A stretch of DNA of 32,312 nt from Candidatus Angelobacter sp. Lineage in GTDB: Bacteria > Acidobacteriota > Terriglobia > Terriglobales > Acidobacteriaceae. Below are positions 6,724 to 15,782 of the stretch, in pieces. The translations under genes and the position numbers were made by a program. The notes below the pieces were generated by a model. The model did no database searches, was not told the DNA's origin, and saw only the letters and a program-made list of their open reading frames with translations. Positions within the stretch are counted from its first letter, which is position 1, and each line of letters starts with the position of its first letter. Where the stretch lies: positions 1-32,312 of the forward strand of contig JAOAPH010000150.1 in NCBI GenBank assembly GCA_025462835.1. The letters are read 5' to 3'.

Positions 6724-8280
6724 ATGCCAGAGACCCTCGAAGCACTCTTAAAGACTCCGCCGTTAGCTACTGCTGAACAGATCATGATCCAGGCCGGCAA
6801 AGCCGCGGTTTTTATGAACGCGCAAGGCAGCCCGGAGCCGGTGGGAGCCGTTATGGCACAGGCTGATGTGGAAGCGTTGATCATGCCCACGATTCCTGCC
6901 AATGTAAAAGCGGCGATGGCCACTCAACCGGTCGTCGCATTCCAGGTAAATCTCGCCGGAGTTGGGGCGTTCGAAATACGGGTAGCGCGCGAAGCCACCG
7001 GAATGCGCGCCATCTTGAAACGACTTCCCGCCGGTGCCGCACCCGCACAAGCCGCACCCGCACAAGCCGCTGCTGCACATGCCTCTTCTCCTGCTTCTGC
7101 TGCCGCTGCTGCTCCCGCAAAACAAGTTGCCGCGCCGCGCAAGTCCGGGCCCATCGAGATCGACCGCTACTTTACCGTGCAACTCGAGATGAAGGCCTCT
7201 GACATGCACATGTCATCGTGCGTCGTCCCCATGGTCCGCGCCGATGGCGACATGGTTCCCATGAACGGCTTCACCGCCCCGCTCGCGCCGGCTGATGCAG
7301 AGCGCATCCTCTGGGAGTTGATGCCGGACAAAAATCGCGAGGAATTCAGCCGCCGCCACGATACCGATTTCGCTTACGAGTTCGGCACCGAAGCGCGTTT
7401 CCGCTGCAACGTTTTTATGGACCGCAAGGGAATGGGCGGCGTCTTCCGCGTCATCCCCAGCAAGATCCTCACCGCGGAACAGCTGAACCTTTCCAAGGAC
7501 ATCCTCAAGCTCTGCTATCTGACCAAAGGTTTGGTGCTGGTCACAGGGCCGACCGGTAGCGGCAAATCCACCACGCTCTGCGCCATGGTGGACTACATCA
7601 ACAAGAACCGCAGCGACCATATCATTACCATTGAAGACCCCATCGAGTTCGTTCACGACAACCAGAAGTGCCTTATCAATCAGCGCGAGGTGCACAACCA
7701 CACCGATTCGTTCAAGGACGCACTGCGCGCCGCGCTGCGCGAAGATCCCGACATCATTCTCGTCGGCGAAATGCGCGACCTGGAAACCATCGCCATCGCC
7801 ATTGAAATGGCGGAGACGGGACACCTGGTCTTCGGCACGCTGCACACTTCCACCGCGCCCAGCACTATTGACCGCATCATCGACCAGTTCCCGGCAGATC
7901 GCCAGTCGCAGATTCGCGTCATGTTGTCGGAGTCATTGAAGGGCGTGATCGCGCAGACGCTGTGCAAGAAAATTGGCGGAGGCCGCATCGCGGCGCTCGA
8001 AGTCTTGCTTGCGGATTCTGCCATCGCCAACCTCATCCGCGAAGCCAAGACCACGCAGATTCCATCATCCATGCAAACCGGCAAAGCCAAAGGCATGGTC
8101 ACCCTCAATGACGCGTTGCTGGGCATGGTGAAGTCGAAACAGGTTGAACCCAAAGAGGCCTATATGAAGGCCGTGGACAAAGTAAACTTTGAGAGCCTGC
8201 TCAAGCGCGAGAACTTGGATACGTCGTTCATCACGCCACCAGTGATCGCAGGCGCGCCAGCACCGGGAGCAGGGAAGTAG
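6724..8280 (+). CDS. PilT-like twitching-motility ATPase with duplicated N-terminal domain
   Basis: A 518-residue hexameric retraction ATPase of type IV pili, at the cytoplasmic face of the inner membrane. The core is complete: ASDMHMS, Walker A GPTGSGKST, Asp box ITIEDPIEFVH, Walker B IILVGEMRD, His box TGHLVFGTLHT. PilT proteins are normally 340-380 residues. The extra length is residues 1-103 plus an Ala/Pro linker (about 104-140) rich in APAQAA repeats. The first 100 residues align along their length with the PilT N-terminal domain that follows; for example GAFEIRVAREATGMRAILKR matches ARFRCNVFMDRKGMGGVFRV. The ATG at 6724 has GGAGA nine bases upstream; a TTG at 6715 is less likely. No other pilus genes are adjacent. 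It could be PilU-like, but the motifs fit PilT best. Confidence 0.9.
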   Translation: MPETLEALLKTPPLATAEQIMIQAGKAAVFMNAQGSPEPVGAVMAQADVEALIMPTIPANVKAAMATQPVVAFQVNLAGVGAFEIRVAREATGMRAILKRLPAGAAPAQAAPAQAAAAHASSPASAAAAAPAKQVAAPRKSGPIEIDRYFTVQLEMKASDMHMSSCVVPMVRADGDMVPMNGFTAPLAPADAERILWELMPDKNREEFSRRHDTDFAYEFGTEARFRCNVFMDRKGMGGVFRVIPSKILTAEQLNLSKDILKLCYLTKGLVLVTGPTGSGKSTTLCAMVDYINKNRSDHIITIEDPIEFVHDNQKCLINQREVHNHTDSFKDALRAALREDPDIILVGEMRDLETIAIAIEMAETGHLVFGTLHTSTAPSTIDRIIDQFPADRQSQIRVMLSESLKGVIAQTLCKKIGGGRIAALEVLLADSAIANLIREAKTTQIPSSMQTGKAKGMVTLNDALLGMVKSKQVEPKEAYMKAVDKVNFESLLKRENLDTSFITPPVIAGAPAPGAGK

Positions 8281-8286
8281 AGCTTA

Positions 8287-8396
8287 TTCACCACTGAGAC
8301 ACGGAGGCACAGAGAAGTGCGGTAGGACGATTCGTCGATCGTACCAACTCAAAAGCCAAAAAGATTTCTCCGTGTCCTCCGCGCCTCCGTGGTGAA
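8287..8396. repeat. Inverted pair of CACCACGGAGACACGGAGG-type repeats
   Basis: TTCACCACTGAGACACGGAG (8287 onward, about 30 bases) recurs in reverse complement at 8366-8396, ending CTCCGTGGTGAA. The arms match with about six differences and enclose about 50 bases with no gene. It may act as a large hairpin downstream of pilT. Single copies occur at 10870, 20030-20062 and 21812. Confidence 0.75.
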
Positions 8397-8419
8397 ATCG
8401 CCTTTGGTATTCTGCAGGC

Positions 8420-8998
8420 ATGATACCCATTCGCCTCACCGGCACCCGCGCTGATATCGTCCCGCTAAACGCCGCGCACATCGAAGCGCTCTACGAAGCC
8501 GCGCGCGACCCGCAAGTCTTCCGCTATTTTCGCAATCGCATGACCAGCGTGGACGACATGCGCACCTACATGATGGATGCTCTCGCGAGTCAGGAGAAGG
8601 GAACAGATCTGCCCTGGGTCATCATCGACCGCGATCAGAACAAGATCGTCGGCAGCACACGGTTATTTGATTGTCAGTTGGCCAACCGCAATGGCGAAGT
8701 GGGACACACATGGCTGAATCCATCCGTCTGGCGCACGCGTATCAACACCGAATGCAAATACATGATCCTGACGCATTGCTTCGAGACGCTGGGATTCATC
8801 CGCATTCAGATCAAGACTGACTTGCGTAACGTGCGCTCGCAGGAAGCAATCGAACGGCTGGGCGCGGTACGCGAAGGCGTCTGGCGCAACCACGTGATCA
8901 TGCACGACGGCTATATTCGCAGTTCAGTGGTTTACAGCATCCTCGCCGAGGAATGGTCGGGAGTGAAGGAGCGGTTGGAGAAGGCGCTGAGGTCCTAA
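8420..8998 (+). CDS. GNAT N-acetyltransferase, RimJ/RimL-like
   Basis: A 192-residue acetyltransferase of the Acetyltransf_3 type, using acetyl-CoA on an N-terminal amine or small molecule. Features: IRLTGTRADIVPLNAAHIEALYEAARDPQVFRYF (N-terminal strand and helix), PWVIIDRDQNKIVGSTRLFD, then GEVGHTWLNPSVWRTRINTECKYMILTHCFETLG, which holds the acetyl-CoA pyrophosphate loop. NVRSQEAIERLGAVREGVWR is the conserved closing motif. It resembles the family of ribosomal-protein acetyltransferase homologues of unproven substrate. The start lies just after the repeat hairpin and has no clear ribosome binding site. The stop TAA directly abuts the ATG of the next gene, so the two are probably co-translated. 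Confidence 0.88.
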   Translation: MIPIRLTGTRADIVPLNAAHIEALYEAARDPQVFRYFRNRMTSVDDMRTYMMDALASQEKGTDLPWVIIDRDQNKIVGSTRLFDCQLANRNGEVGHTWLNPSVWRTRINTECKYMILTHCFETLGFIRIQIKTDLRNVRSQEAIERLGAVREGVWRNHVIMHDGYIRSSVVYSILAEEWSGVKERLEKALRS

Positions 8999-10039
8999 AT
9001 GAAATTTGCAGCTTCAGTATTTTTCGCTATTGCTATATGGATTAGCCCCGGCCTTTTGTCGGCTTGCTCCTGTGTGCCACTCAGCAGCACTTGCAAGTTC
9101 AACACAGGGAGCGAAGCGGTTTTTGTGGGCACGGTGATGTCAAAAGAGTCGCCAGGGCCCCGATTACGAGACGGTAAACTTTCCTTTTCGTCTAGCGTTT
9201 CGGTACGGTTTTCTGTAGCTGAGTCGTTTCGTGGAGTCGAAGGCGATGAAATCGAAGTGTCAACAGCGCAATACGGGCCAATGTGTGGTTATCCATTTGA
9301 AATTGGCCAATCATATCTGGTCTTTGCTGTACAAGGGCAAGATGGAAGCCTTTCAACCGGCAGGTGTTCTGGCACTCGGCCTGCAATAGGAGCCGCCGCT
9401 CTCATCGAGCAATTGAAAGCTATCAAGTCTGGCAGGTCGCCGGCAAATGTGTTCGGCCTGATTAGCCGAAGCTCGCGCGATAACAGCATTCCAGCACCGC
9501 AAAACGAAAATGTGGTTGCTGGAGCCACGATCAAAGTCTCAGGCAAGAGCGGAGTTGTATTCTCAACGCAATCCCGTGCCAATGGGACATACGAATTCCG
9601 AGACTTGCCGGCAGACGAATATCAAATACAGACCGCATTGCCACACGGGCTTAAGATCCGCGATCCGCTACTCCCCGCTAAATTGTTGGAGCTTACAAGT
9701 AGTTGCGAAAGAAACATTCTCGCCGTTCCCGAGGGCGCGATATCTGGCCGGGTGCAGACTGCCGACGGACAACCTCTGCAAGCATTTGTGATGGCTGCAC
9801 CCTCCGACCCCGAGGAGCGTCGCAACGCATTTCAAAAAGGCGGACTGGTTGGTTTCGAAACTGGGCCAGATGGAGTCTTTTCGCTTTCACCAATTTGGCC
9901 GGGGCGCTATCGCTTGCGGATGAGCCCCAAAGTTGACGGACGGAATTGGTGCTACCACCCAAATCTGATCGATGTGGCGGAAGCTCAGCATATTGAGGGG
10001 CTAATTCTCACATTGTGTTCGACGGCAAAATCGAAATGA
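8999..10039 (+). CDS. Lipoprotein with TIMP/NTR-like N-terminus and regulatory-like beta domains
   Basis: A 346-residue exported protein. MKFAASVFFAIAIWISPGLL then SAC is a lipoprotein signal with the lipidated Cys at residue 23; the mature chain would begin CSC. The pattern CSCVPLSSTCKFNTGSEAVF then VGTV, with later paired Cys (MCGYPF, GRCSG), recalls the netrin/TIMP-like fold, where an N-terminal CxC is diagnostic. The second half has two carboxypeptidase-regulatory-like beta units (GATIKVSGKSGVVFSTQSRA to YEFRDLPADEYQIQ; GAISGRVQTADGQPLQAFVM to FSLSPIWPGRYRLRM). If the Cys is lipidated it cannot act as TIMP does. Start ATG follows GAGG and touches the stop of the acetyltransferase. It ends exactly where convergent kdsA ends. 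AT-richer than its neighbours. Confidence 0.75.
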   Translation: MKFAASVFFAIAIWISPGLLSACSCVPLSSTCKFNTGSEAVFVGTVMSKESPGPRLRDGKLSFSSSVSVRFSVAESFRGVEGDEIEVSTAQYGPMCGYPFEIGQSYLVFAVQGQDGSLSTGRCSGTRPAIGAAALIEQLKAIKSGRSPANVFGLISRSSRDNSIPAPQNENVVAGATIKVSGKSGVVFSTQSRANGTYEFRDLPADEYQIQTALPHGLKIRDPLLPAKLLELTSSCERNILAVPEGAISGRVQTADGQPLQAFVMAAPSDPEERRNAFQKGGLVGFETGPDGVFSLSPIWPGRYRLRMSPKVDGRNWCYHPNLIDVAEAQHIEGLILTLCSTAKSK

Positions 10040-10861
10040 TTAGCGGGAGCGCACCGCTGCTCGCACCGCCAGCAATTGCTCCAGCGTGCTGCGCAGATTC
10101 TTCAGATCGAGAGCGTTCGCGCCGTCGGACTTGGCTTCCTTGGGATTGTCGTGGACTTCCATGAAGATTCCGTCCACGCCCGCAGCTACTGCTGCGCGAG
10201 AGAGTAGCGGGATGAACTCCGGCTGTCCGCCGCTGGTGCCGTTGCTTGCAGAGGGAAGCTGAACCGAGTGAGTGGCGTCAAATACGACTGGCGCGAACTC
10301 GCGCATGATGGCCAATCCGCGCATGTCCACGACGAGGTTGTTGTATCCGAATGACGAGCCGCGTTCGGTGAGCACGACCTTATCGTTGCCCGCCTCGCGG
10401 ACTTTGTTCACGGCGTGGCGCATGTCCGCGGGGGCAACGAACTGTCCCTTCTTCACGTTGACCACGCGCCCGGTCTTCGCGGCGGCAACAAGTAAATCCG
10501 TTTGCCGACAGAGGAAAGCAGGAATCTGCATGACGTCCACCGCTTCGGCGACACGCGCACAATCATGTGCATCGTGGACATCGGTCAACACCGACACACC
10601 CACCATTTCGCGAACTTTCTTCAGAATGCGACATCCCTCTTCCAGTCCCGGCCCGCGAAAGCTTGAGATCGAGGTGCGGTTGGCCTTGTCGTAAGAAGCT
10701 TTAAAGATGTAGGGGATTCCCAAATCCTTGCAGACCCCGGCGATCGCCTCGGCCATCTTCAGCACGTGTGCTTCACTCTCAATCACGCACGGCCCGGCGA
10801 TGAGAAAAAGATCAGCACCGCCGATGGTGATGTCGCTATGCGGGATTTTGAAAGAATTCAT
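10040..10861 (-). CDS. kdsA: 3-deoxy-8-phosphooctulonate synthase, Cys (metal-dependent) type
   Basis: Condenses phosphoenolpyruvate with arabinose 5-phosphate to Kdo 8-phosphate. At 273 residues it is full length. Key pieces: [10 protein letters not shown] (Cys25), [11 protein letters not shown], the GPGLEEG loop, [23 protein letters not shown] and SDGANAL. In metal-dependent class II enzymes Cys, His, Glu and Asp bind the metal, and all four are here; the E. coli metal-free class has Asn at the Cys position. The substrate comes from KdsD, encoded at the start of the window. It lies 86 bases downstream of pyrG on the same strand, a common pyrG-kdsA order, with a repeat (10870-10900) in between. 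Confidence 0.96.
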   Translation of the reverse strand: MNSFKIPHSDITIGGADLFLIAGPCVIESEAHVLKMAEAIAGVCKDLGIPYIFKASYDKANRTSISSFRGPGLEEGCRILKKVREMVGVSVLTDVHDAHDCARVAEAVDVMQIPAFLCRQTDLLVAAAKTGRVVNVKKGQFVAPADMRHAVNKVREAGNDKVVLTERGSSFGYNNLVVDMRGLAIMREFAPVVFDATHSVQLPSASNGTSGGQPEFIPLLSRAAVAAGVDGIFMEVHDNPKEAKSDGANALDLKNLRSTLEQLLAVRAAVRSR

Positions 10862-10869
10862 GACGGCAT

Positions 10870-10900
10870 TTCACCACAGAGACACAGAGGCACAGAGAAA
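10870..10900. repeat. CACCACAGAGACACAGAGG-type intergenic repeat
   Basis: TTCACCACAGAGACACAGAG then GCACAGAGAAA. It is followed by ATCCGCG/AATCCGCGGCTAAGC words, which recur at 20005-20035. It sits between pyrG and kdsA, inside the presumed transcript. Confidence 0.7.
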
Positions 10901-10947
10901 GAAAAATCCGCCTTTATCCGCGTAAATCCGCGGCTAAGCTCTTGACT

Positions 10948-12624
<1,677 letters not shown>

Positions 12625-12857
12625 TCACAATCACAAACAAAGGCGCCCAGCACGACACACTTCAGCCGACATCTGTTCCTTGGATTAGATTGTGGTTTGA
12701 ATTTGTGCGCTACAACGCGGTAGGGGTGCACATCCAATTATGCCAGAATTGAGAGATTCAGGAAAGCCGATTTTCAACATCGAATTCGGGCATCAACAAG
12801 CATCTAAATCCAATGAAGCGGGTTTATTAGGATATTCAATCTAGAATAGATACGGCA

Positions 12858-13880
12858 ATGAAACGGACCCTACATTTCGGGATATTGCTCCTGGTACTTA
12901 CCTTGCTTACGCAGGTTCCCGCCCACGCCCAGGCTGCCAAGGGCAAGCGCCTCATCCTCAAGGACGGCTCCTACCAAATCGCCACCCAGTGGGAAGTCAA
13001 GGGAGACCGCGTCCGATATTTCAGCGCCGAGCGATTCGATTGGGAAGAACTCCCGAATTCTCTAGTCGATTGGCCGGCCACAGAGAAATATCAGAAAGAC
13101 CGCGCGGCCGGCAATCTGGCCGAACAAAACAGTATTAGCATTGAAGAAGTCGCTGAACGTAAAGCCGAGGAAGCTAGATCACCAACCATCATCCCCGGCC
13201 TTAGGCTTCCGGAAAGCGGCGGCGTCTTCCTGCTGGATAATTATCAGACTCGCCCACAACTAGTGGAGTTGGTGCAGAACGGCAGCGACATCAACAAACA
13301 GACCAGCAAGAACATTCTTCGATCGGTTATCAATCCCATTCCCAGCGGCCCCAGGCAGACGGTCGAACTGAAAGGGACTACAGCGCGGATAAAGTCCCAC
13401 ACCGAAACTCCCACTATTTATGTGGACGTAAACTTCTATCCTGACGACAACACCGACAATCCGAAACCGACAGGTGGCCCGGATACATCTAAAACCGCTA
13501 AACCCACTAGCCCAGCGCCGCCACCTGCCCAGCGATTCAAGATTGTCCGGTTGCAGCAGAAGCAAGATGTTCGCGTGGTCAGCAATTTGAAAGTAGCCTT
13601 GACCGGACGCATCAAGGAAGAGCAAGACCTTATCGACACGACTTCGGAAGCGTTGTCCACAGACTGGATGAAGATCACGCCGGCCGCGCCCCTCGCGCCC
13701 GGCGAATATGCCGTCGTCGAGATGCTCAGCCCCAAGCAGATGAATATCTTTGTGTGGGATTTCACTGTCGACCCAAAAGCTCCAGCCAACGTAGCCGCTT
13801 GGGTTCCTGCCCCACCCGCGCGCACCGAGACAGGAACAGATCAGAGCCCGGTCTTGGAAAGTAGACCGAGAAAAAAGTAG
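12858..13880 (+). CDS. Secreted protein of unknown function
   Basis: A 340-residue protein with a clean signal peptide: TLHFGILLLVLTLLTQVPAHA, cleavage after AHA-QA. The mature part opens with KGKRLILKDGSYQIATQWEV and VRYFSAERFDWEELPNSLVDW, a short beta pattern found in many acidobacterial exported proteins. A Pro/Thr-rich linker (about residues 195-225, PTGGPDTSKTAKPTSPAPPP) separates it from a second part ending MNIFVWDFTVDP. No catalytic motif is recognised. The ATG has no strong ribosome binding site; the upstream AT-rich stretch with TAGAAT at about 12842 may hold its promoter. Its TAG stop lies inside the left inverted repeat of the four-helix-bundle cassette. The function is unknown. 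Confidence 0.8.
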   Translation: MKRTLHFGILLLVLTLLTQVPAHAQAAKGKRLILKDGSYQIATQWEVKGDRVRYFSAERFDWEELPNSLVDWPATEKYQKDRAAGNLAEQNSISIEEVAERKAEEARSPTIIPGLRLPESGGVFLLDNYQTRPQLVELVQNGSDINKQTSKNILRSVINPIPSGPRQTVELKGTTARIKSHTETPTIYVDVNFYPDDNTDNPKPTGGPDTSKTAKPTSPAPPPAQRFKIVRLQQKQDVRVVSNLKVALTGRIKEEQDLIDTTSEALSTDWMKITPAAPLAPGEYAVVEMLSPKQMNIFVWDFTVDPKAPANVAAWVPAPPARTETGTDQSPVLESRPRKK

Positions 13881-13901
13881 CCAGTAGTCAGTAGCAAGTA
13901 G
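13876..13901 (+). repeat. Left inverted repeat of four-helix-bundle cassette
   Basis: AGTAGCCAGTAGTCAGTAGC then AAGTAG. Internally it is a loose AGTAG/CAGTAG tandem. It contains the TAG stop of the secreted-protein gene. Confidence 0.85.
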
Positions 13902-13977
13902 TCAGGCAGCGGAAAAGCTGAATAAATGTCTTTGAAACCTTAGAACTGTGGCACAATCCCTCGCTCTGGAGGGTGTA

Positions 13978-14355
13978 ATGGCCGGTTCTTATAAAGATTT
14001 GATTGCTTGGCAAAAGAGCATCGTTCTTGTCACTGAAGTCTACAAAGCCACCAAGAGCTTTCCCAAAGAAGAAATTTACGGGCTTGTAAGTCAACTCCGG
14101 CGCGCAGCTGTTTCTATTCCGAGCAATATCGCCGAAGGGCATGGCAGGCTTACTAACTCAGAGCGCAAACATTTTCTCGGTCAGGCCAGAGGTTCGCTTC
14201 TGGAATTAGAAACTCAGATTGTCATCGCAGAAAACCTGGGCTACGTCGAAGTTGAAGAAAGTAAAAGGTTGCAATTACTGGCATTCGAAGTGGGGCGAAT
14301 CATCAGTGGACTAATGCGCTCGTTACAAGAAAAATCGATCGGTCCGTCCCGGTAG
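13978..14355 (+). CDS. Four-helix-bundle protein (S23/23S rRNA intervening-sequence family)
   Basis: A 125-residue helical protein. The motifs DLIAWQKSIVLVTEVYKATK, LVSQLRRAAVSIPSNIAEGH and FLGQARGSLLELETQIVIAE are those of the family first seen as ORFs within 23S rRNA intervening sequences. Members form ring-like oligomers with a basic surface; the closest functional relative is the Avd accessory protein of diversity-generating retroelements, so nucleic-acid binding is plausible. No reverse transcriptase is nearby. The ATG at 13978 follows GGAGG by six bases; a GTG at 13948 is an unlikely start. It is the only gene between the inverted repeats at 13876 and 14451. Expression depends either on its own promoter or on read-through from the gene upstream. 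Confidence 0.88.
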   Translation: MAGSYKDLIAWQKSIVLVTEVYKATKSFPKEEIYGLVSQLRRAAVSIPSNIAEGHGRLTNSERKHFLGQARGSLLELETQIVIAENLGYVEVEESKRLQLLAFEVGRIISGLMRSLQEKSIGPSR

Positions 14356-14425
14356 TTGACTAGTATCGGCGTGCGCGGAACTTCTCCGCATCCTACAGCT
14401 TTCTGCAAGATGAGTGGGGGGCTTG

Positions 14426-14451
14426 CTACTTGCTACTGACTACTTGCTACT
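14426..14451 (-). repeat. Right inverted repeat of four-helix-bundle cassette
   Basis: CTACTTGCTACTGACTACTT then GCTACT, the reverse complement of 13876-13901 with one difference. It ends three bases before the stop codon of the GGDEF gene. Confidence 0.85.
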
Positions 14452-14454
14452 GTT

Positions 14455-15507
14455 TCACTTGATCATCCCCTGTTGCGCAACGGCAATGCTGTCACGGTTA
14501 TTGTTCTTCACCATGTACATCATTTCGTCGGCTTGTCGGATTATCTCGTGTGCGCTCTTGGCGTCTTCGGGGAAAGTCGCAAGGCCCATGCTGGCTTTGA
14601 TGGTCAGAGAAACGTTGCCGTCCATCTCGAACGGCGCGCCCCGGATGGATTCACGCAAGCGTTTCGCTACCACTAAGCCTTGTTCTTTGTTCGTCTGTGG
14701 CAGCAGAACGACAAATTCGTCGCCGCCATACCGGAATGCGTAATCGATCAGTCGCAAGCAGGCTTTGAGCCGATAGCCGATCTCATGTAGCAATCGGCTG
14801 CCGACCAGGTGTCCGTGAATGTCATTGACCTGCTTGAAGTGGTCAAGGTCGAGGAAGACCACGCTGAATTCATAAGAGAAGCGCTGTGAGCGATAAACCT
14901 CAGCTTCCAGCGTCTTATAAAGATGTCGTGCGTTGTAGAGTCCGGTGCAATCGTCGGTGATCGTAAGTTCCTGGATCTTCTCGACGGCGCGTGCGTTGTC
15001 AATGGCGATGGCTGCGTAGTCGCAGAGCGCATGCAAGAAGAACATCTCGCTTTCGCCGAAACTCTCCAGCGGGCTATTAATGAGCTGGATCACAGCCAAG
15101 ACTTTGTGCTTCGACTTCATCGGGACACATATCATCGACCGCGTCTGCCACTTCGTCATCTCGTCGATACGTTTCGCGAATCGCGGATCGGTATAAACAT
15201 CGGGCACGATCAACGATTCGCCGTGCTTTGCCACCCATCCGGCAATGCCTTCGCCCACTTTCAAGCGCAAAGTTTTGAGTGTGTCGGCAGCCGGGCCTAC
15301 GGCGATCGCGAAATAGAGTTCTTCCTTCTGCTCATCCACCAACAGCAGTGACCATGTGTCTGGCTTAAAGAATTTTGCGATGTTGTCCATCACCGTCTGC
15401 AGGACGGCGTCCAGATCGAGCGACGAAGTTAAAGCCTTGGCGACATCATGAAAGATGCCGATCTCCTCGATGTGTCGTCTTCGTCCGGTGGGAGCGAACT
15501 CAGTCAT
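14455..15507 (-). CDS. GAF-GGDEF diguanylate cyclase with I-site
   Basis: A 350-residue cytoplasmic enzyme making c-di-GMP from two GTP. Residues about 25-170 are a GAF sensor domain (LDAVLQTVMDNIAKFFKPDT; LKVGEGIAGWVAKHGESLIV; MICVPMKSKHKVLAVIQLIN). The cyclase domain follows with TDDCTGLYNARH, FLDLDHFKQVND (metal-binding Asp) and the intact active site GGDEF at 261-265. RLID at 252-255 sits five residues before GGDEF, the standard product-inhibition I-site. It has no membrane segments, so the signal is intracellular. A PilZ receptor with intact motifs lies at 24906 and a pilus retraction ATPase at 6724, likely parts of the same signalling output. It is divergent from the RodZ-like gene; a TATAAT promoter lies at 15574-15603. 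Confidence 0.95.
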   Translation of the reverse strand: MTEFAPTGRRRHIEEIGIFHDVAKALTSSLDLDAVLQTVMDNIAKFFKPDTWSLLLVDEQKEELYFAIAVGPAADTLKTLRLKVGEGIAGWVAKHGESLIVPDVYTDPRFAKRIDEMTKWQTRSMICVPMKSKHKVLAVIQLINSPLESFGESEMFFLHALCDYAAIAIDNARAVEKIQELTITDDCTGLYNARHLYKTLEAEVYRSQRFSYEFSVVFLDLDHFKQVNDIHGHLVGSRLLHEIGYRLKACLRLIDYAFRYGGDEFVVLLPQTNKEQGLVVAKRLRESIRGAPFEMDGNVSLTIKASMGLATFPEDAKSAHEIIRQADEMMYMVKNNNRDSIAVAQQGMIK

Positions 15508-15573
15508 TAATGACGTGTCCTTGCATCTGGCCTCGAGGGGTCTGCCAAGTCGCGCATTTTAAAAGACGTGCGT

Positions 15574-15603
15574 ATTATATGCCGCAGGTTTTCAATTCAG
15601 CAA
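15574..15603 (-). promoter_or_regulatory. Probable sigma-70 promoter of the GGDEF gene
   Basis: On the minus strand, TTGCTG (15603-15598), an 18-base spacer and a perfect TATAAT (15579-15574). The start codon lies about 70 bases downstream. Confidence 0.55.
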
Positions 15604-15635
15604 TATAACATTCGCTGTCCAGATACTCATTGATT

Positions 15636-15656
15636 ACTTGGCCGAATGTGCCAAGT
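15636..15656. promoter_or_regulatory. ACTTGGC-N7-GCCAAGT palindrome in divergent promoter region
   Basis: Arms 15636-15642 and 15650-15656. The word TGCCAAGTCGC occurs at 15649-15659 and again at 15543-15553, so three boxes surround the two divergent promoters. A possible operator; no regulator is identified. Confidence 0.4.
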
Positions 15657-15703
15657 CGCTGTTAATCCACATGGTTACTCATTTGCCGCAAGCAATTTTA
15701 CGT

Positions 15704-15732
15704 TTGACAGCACCTTAACCCCAACCTATCAT
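15704..15732 (+). promoter_or_regulatory. Strong sigma-70 promoter of the RodZ-like gene
   Basis: Perfect TTGACA at 15704-15709, a 17-base spacer and TATCAT at 15727-15732. The expected start is near 15739, leaving a leader of about 44 bases with AAGGA before the ATG at 15783. Confidence 0.7.
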
Positions 15733-15782
15733 TGCCGTCATTTCCACCGCTTTTCCACAAACAATCTTAAGGAAACGCAACC

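Larger units (their letters stand above)
13876..14451. mobile_element. Single-gene cassette: four-helix-bundle gene in a long inverted repeat
   Basis: 26-base arms at 13876-13901 and 14426-14451 are reverse complements with one mismatch (shared block CTACTTGCTACTGACTACT). Between them is just one small gene and a little non-coding sequence. The element fills the gap between two convergent genes and touches both stop codons. No transposase and no target duplication is seen, so mobility is inferred from architecture alone. Confidence 0.55.

Noticed and set aside
13978..14355. Diversity-generating retroelement accessory gene (Avd)
   Set aside because: The fold is related, but there is no reverse transcriptase, template repeat or variable protein in the window.
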